From JALORV01 sp963769745 (GTDB lineage: Bacteria > Pseudomonadota > Gammaproteobacteria > Burkholderiales > Burkholderiaceae_F): 64,000 nucleotides of DNA. Location: NCBI GenBank assembly GCA_963769745.1, contig CAVYNB010000015.1, forward strand, positions 23,174 to 87,173. Direction: 5' to 3'. The position numbers and the translations under genes are program-made. Positions within the stretch are counted from its first letter, which is position 1, and every line of letters starts with the position of its first letter. Shown here piece after piece: positions 1 to 9,273 of this stretch. The notes under the pieces were generated by a model. It was not told where the DNA came from. It did no database searches and worked only from the letters and a program-made list of their open reading frames with translations.

Positions 1-213
1 GACGATGCCGCCGGCGGTAACGACCTCGTCGCCCTTGTTCAGCGCCTCGACCATCGTCTTGTGTTCCTTCTGGCGCTTGACCTGCGGGCGGATCAGCAGG
101 AAGTAGAAGACGATGAAGATCAGCACCATGAAGCCGATCGACATCAGCGACGACTCGGCGCCGGGCTGTGCCGCCGGCGCGGTCTGGGCATATGCATTCG
201 AAATGAAAAACAT
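1..213 (-). CDS. yajC: Preprotein translocase subunit YajC (partial, C-terminus outside window)
   Basis: The first 71 codons of YajC read from ATG at 213 to the window edge. YajC is the small single-span inner-membrane partner of SecDF that associates with the SecYEG translocon. Visible are a short hydrophilic start, an Ala/Pro/Gln-rich stretch, one strongly hydrophobic helix (about residues 29-43, MSIGFMVLIFIVFYFLL-like) and the typical basic LIRPQVKRQKEHK segment after it. It lies downstream of tgt on the same strand, the usual queA-tgt-yajC-secD-secF order. The C-terminal part of the roughly 110-residue family is missing only because the window ends. Confidence 0.93.
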   Translation of the reverse strand, partial: MFFISNAYAQTAPAAQPGAESSLMSIGFMVLIFIVFYFLLIRPQVKRQKEHKTMVEALNKGDEVVTAGGIV

Positions 214-365
214 CGGGTTCCCCGCGGGAAAATGTGGAAGCGGACCGCACGCGCAGGGCGCAGTGCGGTGAAACCGGCGGATTATAGGGCGGCAGGGCGA
301 GGGCGCTGCGCGTCGCAGCGCCTGACCGCCGTTCAGCGCGGACGCACCGGCGCCGGTCAGCCGAC

Positions 366-1517
366 TCACACCGCCTCTAGATCCCCGCGCCCGATCGCTC
401 GCGAACTCCTGCGGAACGCCTCGAATCGACCCGCCTCGATGGCATCACGCGCCTCGCGCATCAGCCCAAGGTAGAAGTGCAGGTTGTGCACGGTATTCAG
501 CCGCGCTCCGAGGATTTCGTTGACCCGCTGCAGGTGGTGCAGGTAGCTGCGGCTGAACTGCCGACAGGTCGGGCACTGGCAGGTCGGGTCGACCGGTCCC
601 AGGTCGTCGCGATAGCGGGCATTGCGCAGCTTCAGGTCGCCGTGTCGGGTGAAAAGCCACCCGTTGCGGGCGTTGCGGGTCGGCATCACGCAGTCGAACA
701 TGTCGATGCCGGCCGCGATGCCGTCGAGCAGATCCTCCGGGGTCCCGACTCCCATCAGGTAACGCGGCCGATCGCGCGGGAGTTGCGGTGTTGTGTGGCT
801 CAGCACGCGCAGCATGTCCTCCTTGGGTTCGCCGACCGACAGGCCGCCGATCGCATAGCCGTCGAAACCGATATCGACCAGACCGGCCAGCGATTCGTCG
901 CGCAATGGCTCGTACATGCCACCCTGCACGATGCCGAAGAGCGCATTGCGTTGACTCTTTGCTTCGCCGGATCGCTGAAACTCGTCGCGGCTGCGCTGCG
1001 CCCAGCGCAAGGAAAGTCGCATCGAAACGGCCGCTTCGTCCAGCGTGGCCGGCCGCCCGTCGATTTCGTACGGCGTGCATTCGTCGAACACCATCGCGAT
1101 GTCGGAGTCGAGCACGGTCTGGATTCGCATCGATTCCTCCGGCGTCAGGAACAGCCGATCGCCATTGACGGGCGAGGCGAAGCGCACGCCGTCCTCGGCG
1201 ATCTTGCGCAGCGGGCCGAGCGAAAACACCTGGAAGCCGCCGGAATCGGTCAGGATCGGGCCGCTCCAGCCCATGAAGCGATGCAGGCCGCCATGCGCCG
1301 CGATCACCTCGAGGCCGGGACGCAGCCACAGGTGAAACGTGTTGCCCAGCACGATCTGCGCGCCCGCGTCGACGAGCTCGGTGGGTGCCATCGCCTTGAC
1401 CGTGCCATACGTGCCCACCGGCATGAAGACCGGCGTTTCCACCGTGCCGTGCGCCAGCGTCAGGCGGCCGCGGCGCGCGGCGCCATCACTGGTAACGAGT
1501 TCGAAGCGGCTGTTCAT
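366..1517 (-). CDS. tgt: tRNA-guanine transglycosylase (Tgt)
   Basis: Exchanges guanine-34 of GUN-anticodon tRNAs for the queuine precursor preQ1 in queuosine synthesis. The 383-residue protein has the full family length. Visible motifs are the substrate-binding DSGGFQVFSL (Asp about residue 91), GGLSVGEP, the nucleophile region GIDMFDCVMPTRNARNG, and the zinc site CQCPTC followed by a His about 25 residues later (SRSYLHHL region). The ATG at 1517 overlaps the stop of queA by 4 bases, which suggests translational coupling. It sits between queA and yajC, as in many proteobacteria. Confidence 0.97.
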   Translation of the reverse strand: MNSRFELVTSDGAARRGRLTLAHGTVETPVFMPVGTYGTVKAMAPTELVDAGAQIVLGNTFHLWLRPGLEVIAAHGGLHRFMGWSGPILTDSGGFQVFSLGPLRKIAEDGVRFASPVNGDRLFLTPEESMRIQTVLDSDIAMVFDECTPYEIDGRPATLDEAAVSMRLSLRWAQRSRDEFQRSGEAKSQRNALFGIVQGGMYEPLRDESLAGLVDIGFDGYAIGGLSVGEPKEDMLRVLSHTTPQLPRDRPRYLMGVGTPEDLLDGIAAGIDMFDCVMPTRNARNGWLFTRHGDLKLRNARYRDDLGPVDPTCQCPTCRQFSRSYLHHLQRVNEILGARLNTVHNLHFYLGLMREARDAIEAGRFEAFRRSSRAIGRGDLEAV

Positions 1518-2573
1518 GGTGTCCGCGAATCCCGCTCGAGCAGCATCGCATCGCCGTAGCTGAAGAAGCGGTAACGCGCAGCGATTGCGTGTTCGTAGGC
1601 CGACCGTATGCGGTCCGGACCCGCGAAAGCGGATACCAGCATCAGCAGCGTCGAACGCGGCAGGTGGAAGTTGGTGATCAGCCGATCGACCACACGGAAT
1701 CGGAAACCGGGCCGGATGAAAAGCGCGGTCTCACCTGTGCCGGCCCTGACCGGGTCGGCGCCGAGCGCGGCGGACTCGAGTGCGCGCAGGCTGGTCGTGC
1801 CGACCGCGACAATGTTCTTGCCGCTCCGCCGAGCCTCGTTGATCGCCGCCGCTGTCGCCACGGGCACGTCGTACCACTCGCTGTGCATCCGATGATCGTC
1901 CAGCCGCTCGGTCCGCACCGGTTGAAACGTGCCTGCGCCGACGTGCAGCGTCAGCCGGGTCGACTGGACTCCCTTCGCACGCAACTGTTCGAGCAGCGCG
2001 GGCGTGAAGTGCAGTCCGGCCGTCGGAGCGGCCACCGCGCCCGGGCGCTCGGCATAGACCGTCTGGTAGCGCTCGGCATCCATCGGACTGTCGGCGTGGG
2101 TGATGTACGGCGGCAGCGGCACATGGCCGTGGCGATCGAGGATCGACAGTACGTCATCTCGCAAATCGCAGCACGAAGAAGTCGTCGTGTCGCCCCTCGA
2201 CCGTCGCCTGGACGGTCTCGTCGAAGATAAAGGTGGCGCCGATGGCAGGACGGTGGCTGGTACGAACCAATGCCAGCGCCAGCGTGGGCTCCAGCACGCG
2301 TTCGACCAGCGCCTCGACCTTTCCGCCGCTGGGCTTGCGCCCCAGCAGCCGCGCCTTGATCACGCGGGTGTCGTTGAAGACGAGCAGATCATCGGGACCG
2401 AGCAGTTGCTCGATGTCGGCGAAGTGCAGGTCGTGCAACGCTGTTGGCGCGACATGCAGCAGGCGGCTCGCGCAGCGATCGGCCAGCGGGTGCTGTGCAA
2501 TCAGCTCCGGCGGCAGCTCGAAGTCGAAATCGGCGAGCGTCAGCTCATGTTCGGCGATGGCTTGACCGGCCAT
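1514..2573 (-). CDS. queA: S-adenosylmethionine:tRNA ribosyltransferase-isomerase QueA (frameshifted in this sequence)
   Basis: QueA moves the ribosyl part of SAM onto preQ1-tRNA to make epoxyqueuosine. The N-terminal 139 codons start with ATG at 2573 (family hallmarks PPELIAQHPL and VFNDTRVIKARLLG). The remaining 216 codons (LPPYI, PTAGLHFT, LHVGAGTF, TTSLRALE, FHLPRSTLLMLVSAF) lie in another frame. The switch falls at about 2155-2168. Dropping one base there, for example one T of the TTT run in the coding strand, joins the halves into about 352 residues, the normal length. The span is 1060 nt, one base over a multiple of three. It is followed by tgt with a 4-base overlap. I judge this an insertion error, because all family motifs survive. 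Confidence 0.9.
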
Positions 2574-2611
2574 GCGTGTCTTCTGGCGCGCAACGCGCGC
2601 GGGAGTTTTGG

Positions 2612-2695
2612 TGCCGGGAAAGGGAATCGAACCCTTACGGTATTGCTACCGCGGGATTTTGAGTCCCGTGCGTCTACCAGTTCCGCCATCCCGGC
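2612..2695 (-). tRNA. tRNA-Leu (anticodon CAA)
   Basis: Read on the minus strand, a full cloverleaf can be folded: the acceptor strand GCCGGGA pairs with TCCCGGC and is followed by discriminator A. The anticodon stem is CGGGA/TCCCG with loop CTCAAAA (anticodon CAA), there is a long type II variable arm, and the T-loop is GGTTCGATTCC. No CCA is encoded. The variable arm and anticodon identify leucine decoding UUG. It lies 38 bases upstream of queA on the same strand and could share its transcript. Confidence 0.95.
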
Positions 2696-2742
2696 TGGGC
2701 GGCGAATTATCTGTGAAAGCGCGCGCTCGACCAAACCTGCGC

Positions 2743-3184
2743 TCAGTGCGCGGCGCTCGAGGGGCGGTCCTTCACTACCACGGTACCCGCGAGCTTGTCG
2801 TGCCAACCCTGCTTGCGCGCATCGAACGCTACCCAGATCAGGCCGAGGCACAGCGGGATCATCGAGACGTAGTAGCCAAGGTAGCGGCCGACGAGCTGTG
2901 CCTGTTGAGGCTGGCCGGCCGGTGCGCGCATCGACGATGCGCGCACCAATCGCGATCTTGCCAGGCGTAGCCTGGCGGTAGACCCAGAACAGAATCACTG
3001 CGACTGCCGGCAGCACCCAGTTGAGCAGCAGGTCAGCGGCGCCTCCCATCATGTCCGGTTTCACGAAGTATCCGGGGCCATAGATCCAGTAGAGCAGGGG
3101 CACGATGATCAGCAGCAGCAGCACGGAATCGATGAGCGCCGCGCCGACGCGCGCCCAGAAGCCGACGTACTCGGCGCCGGCCAT
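2743..3184 (-). CDS. RDD family membrane protein (frameshifted in this sequence)
   Basis: A small integral membrane protein of the RDD family, whose biochemical role is mostly unknown. It starts at ATG 3184 (MAGAEYVGFWARVGAALID, with the Arg/Asp pattern that names the family), followed by a hydrophobic helix LLLLIIVPLLYWIYG, a second helix near LLLNWVLPAVAVILFWV and the TPGKIAIGARIVDARTG motif. The reading then switches frame at about 2905-2925 into QLVGRYLGYYVSMIPLCLGL and ends with ARKQGWHDKLAGTVVVKD. Removing one G of AGGC on the coding strand restores about 146 residues. It lies 20 bases after panC on the same strand. Confidence 0.82.
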
Positions 3185-3204
3185 TAAGTCCGTGTCGGTG
3201 GCCC

Positions 3205-4048
3205 TCAGATCTCCAGGTTGTCGATCAGGCGTGTCGCGCCCAGCTTGGCGGCCGTCAGGACCACCAGCGGTACGCCGGACTCGACTTCGCCGGCGGCCGG
3301 TGCGTTCAGGTCGCGTTGGCGCCTGACCGACACGTAATCGACCTTCCAGCCGTTGGCCGCAAGTTCGCGCGCGGCGTCGTGCTCGATGCGTGCCACGTCG
3401 TGTTCGCCGCTTCGAACGCGGTCGCGCACGGAATTCAGCGTTGCGTACAGCCGCGGTGCTTCCTTGCGCTCGGTCTCGCTCAGGAAGCGGTTGCGCGAGG
3501 ACAGGGCCAGGCCGTCGGGATCGCGCACGGTCTCGTGCGGGATGATCTCGGTCGGCAGTGCGAACTGCCGGCACATGTTGCGCACGATCATCAGCTGCTG
3601 GTAGTCCTTCTTGCCGAACACGGCCACGCGTGGCTGCACGCAGGAGAAGAGCTTCAGCACGACGGTCGAGACGCCGATGAAGAACCCCGGGCGAAACTCG
3701 CCTTCGAGGATGTCACCGAGGTCGTGCGGCGGCTGCACCCGGTAACTCTGCGGCTCCGGATACATCTCCGATCTCGTTCGGCGCGAACAGCACGTAGACG
3801 TGGTTGTTCTTCTGCAGCTTGTCGATGTCGTCCTGCAGCGTGCGCGGGTACTTGTCGAAGTCCTCGTTCGGCCCGAACTGAAGCCTGTTGACGAAGATCG
3901 ATGCCACCACCGGGTCGCCGTGCTGGTGCGCCATCGCCATCAGCGACAGGTGTGCCGCGTGCAGGTTGCCCATGGTCGGGACAAACGCAATGCGGTTCTG
4001 CCCGCGCAGCTGGTCGCGCAACGCTTCGATCGAATGAACGACTTTCAT
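3205..4048 (-). CDS. panC: Pantothenate synthetase PanC (frameshifted in this sequence)
   Basis: Condenses pantoate with beta-alanine using ATP, the last step of vitamin B5 synthesis. It starts at ATG 4048. The nucleotidyltransferase signature FVPTMGNLHAAHLSL and FVNRLQFGPNEDF lie in the N-terminal frame. MYPEPQSYRV, VVLKLFSCVQPRVAVFGKKDYQQL and ALSSRNRFLSE lie in the second frame. The switch is at the GG in ATCGGAGATG, about 3763-3768. Deleting one G gives APNEIEMYPEPQ and a 280-residue protein, the expected size. PanB is encoded 143 bases upstream on the same strand, giving a panB-panC pair. Confidence 0.93.
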
Positions 4049-4191
4049 CGTGTCGGAGCCCGTCGATCGGGCGCGCGGAAGGCAAGGCCGCGGATTGTAG
4101 AGCGTGACCCGGTGTCAGGTGCTGCCGGTCGGCCGGGCAAGCCGACCGCCGCAGTGTCGGTCAAGGGTCCCCGACCGAGGTCAGGCGAATC

Positions 4192-5022
4192 TCAATAGCC
4201 GTGTTCTGCCGAAGGGAAGCTGCGGTCCTTGACGGCACCCACGTAGGCTGCCACGGCCGAGGCAATGTCGGGCTGCCCCTGCATGAAGTTGCGCACGAAG
4301 CGCGGCTTGCGGCCGGGGTAGACGTCGAGCATGTCGTGCAGTACCAGCACCTGCCCGGAGACCTGGCCGCCGGCGCCGATGCCGATCGTCGCCAGCGTCA
4401 CGGCGTCCGTCACGCGCGCCGCCAGCGCGGTCGGGATCAGTTCCAGCACCATCAGCGCGGCGCCTGCTTCATCGAGCGCCCGTGCATCGGCCAGCAGTCG
4501 TTCGGCGTCGGATTCGCTGCGCCCCTGGATGCGATAACCGCCGAGCGCGTGCACCGACTGAGGCGTCAGTCCCAGGTGCGCGCAGACCGGAATGCCGCGT
4601 TCGACCAGGAAGGCGACCGTGGGCGCGAGCCACTCGCCGCCCTCGAGCTTGACCATCTTGGCGCCGGCCTGCATCAGCTCGACGGCGCTGTCCAGCGCCT
4701 GCTCGGGACCGGCCTGATAGCTGCCGAAGGGCATGTCCGCGATCAGCCACGCGGCCGACAGGCCGCGCGCGACGCAGCGCGTGTGATACGCCACTTCGTC
4801 CATCGAGACCGGCAAGGTCGAGTCGAGGCCCTGGATCACCATGCCGAGCGAATCGCCGACCAGCACGCAGTCCACGCCCTGGGCGTCGAGCAGCCGCGCA
4901 AAGCTGGCGTCGTAGCAGGTCAGCATCGCGATCGGCTCGCTCGCGGCGCGCATCTCGCGCAGCCGCGGCAACGTGACCGGCTTGCGGGCGGTGCTGGGTG
5001 GAGGCTGCGGATGGGTGCTCAT
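4192..5022 (-). CDS. panB: 3-methyl-2-oxobutanoate hydroxymethyltransferase PanB
   Basis: Transfers a one-carbon unit from 5,10-methylene-tetrahydrofolate to alpha-ketoisovalerate, giving ketopantoate, the first committed step to pantothenate. The 276 residues cover the complete (beta/alpha)8 enzyme. Visible motifs are the metal-binding VDCVLVGDSLGMVIQG region, MVKLEGGEWLAPTV with the substrate-binding Lys-Leu-Glu-Gly, CAHLGLTPQSVHALGGYRIQG, and IGIGAGGQVSGQVLVLHDML. It is followed by panC and preceded by the deoxynucleoside kinase on the same strand. Confidence 0.97.
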   Translation of the reverse strand: MSTHPQPPPSTARKPVTLPRLREMRAASEPIAMLTCYDASFARLLDAQGVDCVLVGDSLGMVIQGLDSTLPVSMDEVAYHTRCVARGLSAAWLIADMPFGSYQAGPEQALDSAVELMQAGAKMVKLEGGEWLAPTVAFLVERGIPVCAHLGLTPQSVHALGGYRIQGRSESDAERLLADARALDEAGAALMVLELIPTALAARVTDAVTLATIGIGAGGQVSGQVLVLHDMLDVYPGRKPRFVRNFMQGQPDIASAVAAYVGAVKDRSFPSAEHGY

Positions 5023-5077
5023 GCGAAAGCTCCGGATTGCGCTCTGCGGCTCTTGCCAGTGGGGCGGCCCGCGCAGC

Positions 5078-5719
5078 TCATGCCGCGAGGTTGAAGTATT
5101 CGCGGCGGCCGCGCAACTTGCCGATCCGGTCCAGCAGCAGCTGAAAGTCGGCGTCGCTGTCGATCGGATTCAGGTGTTCGGTATTGACGATCAGCACCGG
5201 CGCCTCGTCGTACTGGTGAAAGAATCGCGTGTAGCTGTCCGCGAGCGCAGCAAGATACTCCTCGCTGATGCGCGACTCCGCCGGGGTCCCGCGCCGCGCG
5301 ACGCGCTCGGCCAGCGTCCCGGGGCTGGCCTGCAGGTAGATCACGAGGTCCGGCGCCGGGGTCTGTGGCCGCAGCTGCGCCAGGATCTGCTCGTACAGCT
5401 TCAGCTCGTCGTCGGCCAGCGTGAGCCTGGCGAACAGCGGATCCTTGTCGAGCAGGAAATCGGCGAACAGCACGGCGCGGAACATGTCGAGCTGGCGCAC
5501 GTCGGCCAGCTGCTGCACGCGCTGGAACAGGAAGAAGAGCTGGGTCGGCAAGGCGAAACGCGGCCGGTCGCTGTAGAACCGCTCGAGAAACGGGTTGGCC
5601 TCGGGCTTTTCGAGCAGCGTGTGCGCGTTGAAGTGCTGCGCAAGCCTGCGCGTCAACGAGGTCTTGCCCGCGCCGATCGGTCCCTCGATGGCGACATAGC
5701 GGTAGCGGCCGGCGATCAT
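5078..5719 (-). CDS. Deoxynucleoside kinase family protein
   Basis: A P-loop kinase of the deoxyadenosine/deoxyguanosine kinase type that would phosphorylate a deoxynucleoside in nucleotide salvage. Its 213 residues contain the Walker A GPIGAGKTSL (about residues 13-22), the substrate-pocket LLEKPEANPFLERFYSDRP and FFLFQRVQQLAD segments, and the LIYLQASPGTLAERVARRG lid/base-recognition region. Sitting between folK and panB is a known betaproteobacterial arrangement. The exact base specificity cannot be read from sequence. Confidence 0.88.
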   Translation of the reverse strand: MIAGRYRYVAIEGPIGAGKTSLTRRLAQHFNAHTLLEKPEANPFLERFYSDRPRFALPTQLFFLFQRVQQLADVRQLDMFRAVLFADFLLDKDPLFARLTLADDELKLYEQILAQLRPQTPAPDLVIYLQASPGTLAERVARRGTPAESRISEEYLAALADSYTRFFHQYDEAPVLIVNTEHLNPIDSDADFQLLLDRIGKLRGRREYFNLAA

Positions 5720-5790
5720 TTACCGCGGTGCGCTATGCAACGACGAAGCGTCGACGACCGGCACGACTGACATCAAAACGGTGCCGGAAG

Positions 5791-6288
5791 TTATGGAGCA
5801 GCGGCCTCGACCGGTTCGATCTTCTGATCGTCGACCGATTCGAGGAAGGCGGAGGCCGGCCCCTGGCCGGGAATGCGGATGTCCGGTGCCAGATCGACCA
5901 GCGGCCGCAGCACGAAGGCGCGCAGGTGCAGTCGCGGGTGCGGCAGCGTGAGCGGCGTGCTCTGGATGATCATGTCGCCCAGCAGCAGCAGATCGAGATC
6001 GACGTTGCGAGGCGCGTTCTTCTTGAGACCGCGCCGCTTGCGGCCGAGCATCAGCTCGATGTCCAGCAGATGCAGCAGCAGCGCATAGGGCTCGAGCGAG
6101 GTCTCGACCTTGACGACGGCGTTGAGGTAATCCGGTCCGGTCGCATCGATCGGGGCCGAGCGATAGTACGGCGAGACCGCGACGAAATCCGTCTGCTCGA
6201 TCGAACGCAGTGACTCGATCGCCGAGTTCAATGCCTCGACGACGTCACCCTGGTTCGATCCCAGCCCGATGTATGCGATCCGTTTCAC
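5791..6288 (-). CDS. folK: 2-amino-4-hydroxy-6-hydroxymethyldihydropteridine pyrophosphokinase FolK
   Basis: Transfers pyrophosphate from ATP to hydroxymethyl-dihydropterin in folate synthesis. I choose GTG 6288 (VKRIAYIGLGSNQGD), because the upstream ATG at 6375 would add 29 unconserved residues and overlap pcnB by 50 bases. The resulting 165 residues match the family. Visible are YIGLGSNQGD, the signature KKNAPRNVDLDLLLLGD with the catalytic Asp pair, and PHPRLHLRAFVLRPL. The Pro/Glu/Ala-rich end is unremarkable. It is 37 bases downstream of pcnB, as in enterobacteria. Confidence 0.94.
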   Translation of the reverse strand: MKRIAYIGLGSNQGDVVEALNSAIESLRSIEQTDFVAVSPYYRSAPIDATGPDYLNAVVKVETSLEPYALLLHLLDIELMLGRKRRGLKKNAPRNVDLDLLLLGDMIIQSTPLTLPHPRLHLRAFVLRPLVDLAPDIRIPGQGPASAFLESVDDQKIEPVEAAAP

Positions 6289-6325
6289 TGTCGATGTGTG
6301 CCGCCGAAGTTCAAGCCATACCCGT

Positions 6326-7708
6326 TCAAGCCATGCCCGTTTCGCTGCTCGTGTCCGCCGCTGCGCGCGATGCACCGCCTTTGCCCCGCGTGCGGCGCCG
6401 CCTCTTGCGCCCTGGAGCTTCCGTCACACCCGTCCGCGCGGCCTCTTCAACCAGTCGTTCGCGTTCTTCTTCGTTCGCGTGTGAAAAGCGGGTCCACCAG
6501 TCGGCCAACTCGGCCGGAATCTCGTCCGCGGCCGCCCGCAGCAGCAGGAAATCATAACCGGCCCGAAAGCGCAGGTGCTCGAGCAGGCGGAACGCCGACC
6601 GCCCGCTGCGGCGCTCGAAGCGAGGCTGCAGGCCCCAGATTTCGCGCATGTCCGAGACGAACCGTCGCTGGATCGACAGTTTCTCGGTCTGGGCATCGAG
6701 CGTGTCGTCGATCGCGGCGTTGAGCGCCGGGATGCGATGCTCGCCCTGGGCCGTGCGTGCGTTCCATTTGACCAGCACGTCGTGCCACAGCAACGTGGCG
6801 AAGAGGAAGCCCGGCGAGATCGACTTGCCGCCCAGCACGCGTTCATCGGTGCGCGCCAGCGCCTGCAGCACGAAGCGCTCCCCGGCCGGTTGCTCGAGGA
6901 TCACGTCGAGCAGCGGCAGCAGGCCGTGGTGCAGGCCTTCCATGCGCAGCCGCGTGATGCACGCGACCGAGTGTCCGCTCGTCAGCAGCTTCAGCATCTC
7001 GTCGAAAAGACGCGCGGCCGGGACGTTTTCGATCAGGCGTGCCAGCCGCGGAATCGGCTCGCGCGTCGCTTCGTCGATGTCGAAGCCGAGCTTCGCGGCA
7101 AAACGAACCGCGCGCAGCATGCGCACCGGATCCTCTCGATAGCGCGTCTCGGGGTCGCCGATCATGCGCAAGCGCTTGCGGCGGACATCCTTCACGCCAT
7201 CGTGATAGTCGATGACCTCGCGCGTCGTCGGGTCGTAATACAGCGCGTTGACCGTGAAGTCGCGCCGGGTGGCGTCCTCGTGCTGTTCGCCGAACAGGTT
7301 GTCGGCCAGCACGCGCCCGTGCTCGTCCGTCTGCCGGTCCGGGTTGTCCAGCGCCCTGAAGGTCGAAACCTCGATCGTCTCCTGGCCGAACATCACGTGC
7401 ACGAGCCGGAAGCGCCGGCCGATGATGATGGCGCGGCGGAAATGCGACTTGACCTGCTCGGGCGTGGCGTCGGTCGCGATATCGAAGTCCTTCGGCGCCA
7501 CGCCGAGCAACAGGTCGCGGACGGCGCCGCCGACCAGGTAGGCACGATGCCCGGCTTTCTGCAGCGTTTCGCACACGCGCAGCGCCGAACGCGCCACCAG
7601 TTCCTGGTCGATGCCGTGCTCGGCGGCAGCGACGCGCTTGGGCTCGCGCGGCTTGCGCGGCTTGCGCGAGAACAGCGTCGAAACACGTGCGATGACACGC
7701 TTGATCAA
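6326..7708 (-). CDS. pcnB: Poly(A) polymerase I PcnB
   Basis: Adds poly(A) tails to RNA 3' ends and so promotes decay. The 460 residues show the class II nucleotidyltransferase core YLVGGAVRDLLLGVAPKDFD with catalytic DFD (about residues 74-76), RRDFTVNALYYD, and RYREDPVRMLRAVRFAAKLGF. The basic C-terminal tail (PGRKRRRRTRGKGG) is typical of PcnB rather than the CCA-adding enzyme, as is the basic N-terminal extension. The only in-frame start near the conserved region is TTG 7708 (MIKRVIARV). HAD phosphatase upstream and folK downstream are on the same strand. Confidence 0.94.
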   Translation of the reverse strand: MIKRVIARVSTLFSRKPRKPREPKRVAAAEHGIDQELVARSALRVCETLQKAGHRAYLVGGAVRDLLLGVAPKDFDIATDATPEQVKSHFRRAIIIGRRFRLVHVMFGQETIEVSTFRALDNPDRQTDEHGRVLADNLFGEQHEDATRRDFTVNALYYDPTTREVIDYHDGVKDVRRKRLRMIGDPETRYREDPVRMLRAVRFAAKLGFDIDEATREPIPRLARLIENVPAARLFDEMLKLLTSGHSVACITRLRMEGLHHGLLPLLDVILEQPAGERFVLQALARTDERVLGGKSISPGFLFATLLWHDVLVKWNARTAQGEHRIPALNAAIDDTLDAQTEKLSIQRRFVSDMREIWGLQPRFERRSGRSAFRLLEHLRFRAGYDFLLLRAAADEIPAELADWWTRFSHANEEERERLVEEAARTGVTEAPGRKRRRRTRGKGGASRAAADTSSETGMA

Positions 7709-7738
7709 GCAAACCTCGCGTGCACGGTCGGGGTGAGC

Positions 7739-8413
7739 TCAGGCATGGGCGGCATCGAACAACTGCAGGGTTCTCCAGCCGCGTTCGAGCGCGACGGCAC
7801 GCAGGCGCGCATCGCCGTTCGTCACGACCGGATGGGTCACCTTCTCCAGCAGCGGAAGATCGTTGATCGAATCGCTGTAGAACGTCGTGATCGTGTCGGC
7901 GAGCGTACGGCCGCGGGCCGCGAGCCACTCCTCCACCTTGCGGACCTTGCCGTCCTGGTACGTGTGGGTGCCGACGTGCCCGCCAGTGAAGCGTCCATTG
8001 TCCTGCTCGGGCTCGACGGCGAGCACGTGGTCGATCCCGAAAGACTGCGCGATCGGCGCCACGACATAGGCATTGGTGCCGGTGACGAGCGCCAGTTCAT
8101 CTCCGGCAGCGCGGTGCTGCTCGACGAGTGCACGCGCCTGTTCGCGGATCGCCGGGCTGACGTGTCGCTGCATGAACTCGCGATGCCACTCGTCCAGCGT
8201 CGCGCGCGGAAACGCGGCCAGCAGTTCCATCTGGAAAGCCACGTAGGCATCGACGTCGAAGGTGCCGGCGCGATACTCGTCGGCAAAGCGGCGGATGCGG
8301 GCGCCGTAGTCGGCGGGATCGAGCCCGCCACGCTCGACGACATGGTGCGACCACGTGTCGGCACTGTCGATCGGCAACAGTGTGTGATCGAGGTCGAAAA
8401 GCGCAAGATGCAT
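7739..8413 (-). CDS. HAD-IB family phosphatase
   Basis: A haloacid-dehalogenase hydrolase of the SerB-like IB subfamily. ATG 8413 opens directly into the nucleophile motif ALFDLDHTLLP (Asp 7 and Asp 9). LVTGTNAYVVAPIA (motif II Thr) and FYSDSINDLPLLEKV (motif IV) follow, in 224 residues. The cap insertion resembles phosphoserine-phosphatase relatives, but the substrate is unknown. No Shine-Dalgarno is visible. A TAGAAT hexamer (8421-8426 as complement) lies 7 bases before the ATG, so the mRNA may begin at the start codon. It stands between hda and pcnB, a conserved betaproteobacterial position. Confidence 0.88.
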   Translation of the reverse strand: MHLALFDLDHTLLPIDSADTWSHHVVERGGLDPADYGARIRRFADEYRAGTFDVDAYVAFQMELLAAFPRATLDEWHREFMQRHVSPAIREQARALVEQHRAAGDELALVTGTNAYVVAPIAQSFGIDHVLAVEPEQDNGRFTGGHVGTHTYQDGKVRKVEEWLAARGRTLADTITTFYSDSINDLPLLEKVTHPVVTNGDARLRAVALERGWRTLQLFDAAHA

Positions 8414-8471
8414 CGGCACGATTCTACGCACTCGCACTTGTTTGCAATCCCTGTGGTTTGCAAGCCCAGTG

Positions 8472-9158
8472 CTATGACTGGGCCTGTGCTGCCCACTCGC
8501 GCACGAGCGGCACGGTGATCGCACGCTTGGCGGCCAGCGCATAGGCGTCGAGCGCATCGAGGATCGCGACCTGCGTGCTCAGGTCGCGCGGCATGTGGGT
8601 CAGCAGGTAGCCGAGCACTTCAGCCGACAGGTCGATGCCGCGCGAGGCGGCGTGCGCGCGCAGCGCGTCCTCCTTCTCGGCGTCGGTGAGGCCGTGAAGC
8701 TGGTAGACGAGACCCCACGCGAGCCGCGTACGGACGTCTTCGCGCAGCACGAGCTGGGCCGGGGGGGAGCTGCCGCTGGCGACCAGCGCACTGTTGCGCG
8801 ACGCGCGGACCTCGTTTTGCAGCACGAAGAGCTGCTGCTGGTGGCTTGGGTCGTAACGATCGACGTCATCCGCCAGATAGAGCCGTACCGAGGTGTCGAA
8901 CTCGAGCGGTGAACTCGCGCCGTCGATCCAGCGGCTGGAGGCGCTCGCGGCAACGGCCTGCAGCAGGTGGGTGCGGCCGCAGCCTTCACCGCCCCAGAGG
9001 TAGACGAACCGCTCGGAGCCGCCCGCGGCGAGGGTGCGCAGGGCGGCGATCACCTCGGCATTGCGGCCGACGACGAAATTGTCGAGCGAAGGGCGCAGCG
9101 GCTGGATCAGGTCGAGCGCCAGCTGTTGGTGGGGTGAATTCCGATAGGGTGAACTCAT
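8472..9158 (-). CDS. hda: DnaA regulatory inactivator Hda
   Basis: A DnaA-related AAA+ protein that, with the sliding clamp, stimulates ATP hydrolysis by DnaA and prevents re-initiation. The 228 residues include an N-terminal QLALDL clamp-binding motif (about residues 12-17), SLDNFVVGRN (DnaA-like), the Walker A variant LWGGEGCGRTHLLQAV, Walker B LYLADDVDRYD and the arginine-rich sensor region LREDVRTRLAWGLVYQL. There is no DNA-binding domain IV, which separates it from DnaA. It diverges from the purM-like gene. Confidence 0.93.
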   Translation of the reverse strand: MSSPYRNSPHQQLALDLIQPLRPSLDNFVVGRNAEVIAALRTLAAGGSERFVYLWGGEGCGRTHLLQAVAASASSRWIDGASSPLEFDTSVRLYLADDVDRYDPSHQQQLFVLQNEVRASRNSALVASGSSPPAQLVLREDVRTRLAWGLVYQLHGLTDAEKEDALRAHAASRGIDLSAEVLGYLLTHMPRDLSTQVAILDALDAYALAAKRAITVPLVREWAAQAQS

Positions 9159-9192
9159 CAGTCGACGGAGGAAACACGGCTGGGCCGCGCCT

Positions 9193-9198
9193 TACAAT
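9193..9198 (+). promoter_or_regulatory. Candidate -10 element for the purM-like gene
   Basis: TACAAT lies in the 115-base gap between the divergent hda and purM-like starts. It is about 25 bases before a possible GTG start at 9223 and 76 bases before the preferred ATG at 9274. No convincing -35 hexamer is visible at standard spacing, so this is a weak call. Confidence 0.35.
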
Positions 9199-9273
9199 CC
9201 GGTTTCCCTTCCTAGGTGCACTGTGCGCGCGGCCAGCGGGAAGTCTACCGGGCCACGCAGGGTCGACCCGTCC

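Noticed and set aside
6575..8518. A 647-codon open frame on the plus strand opposite pcnB and the HAD gene
   Set aside because: It has no recognisable motif, is rich in His, Arg and Gln, and mirrors two well-identified genes on the minus strand; such antisense frames are normal in GC-rich DNA.
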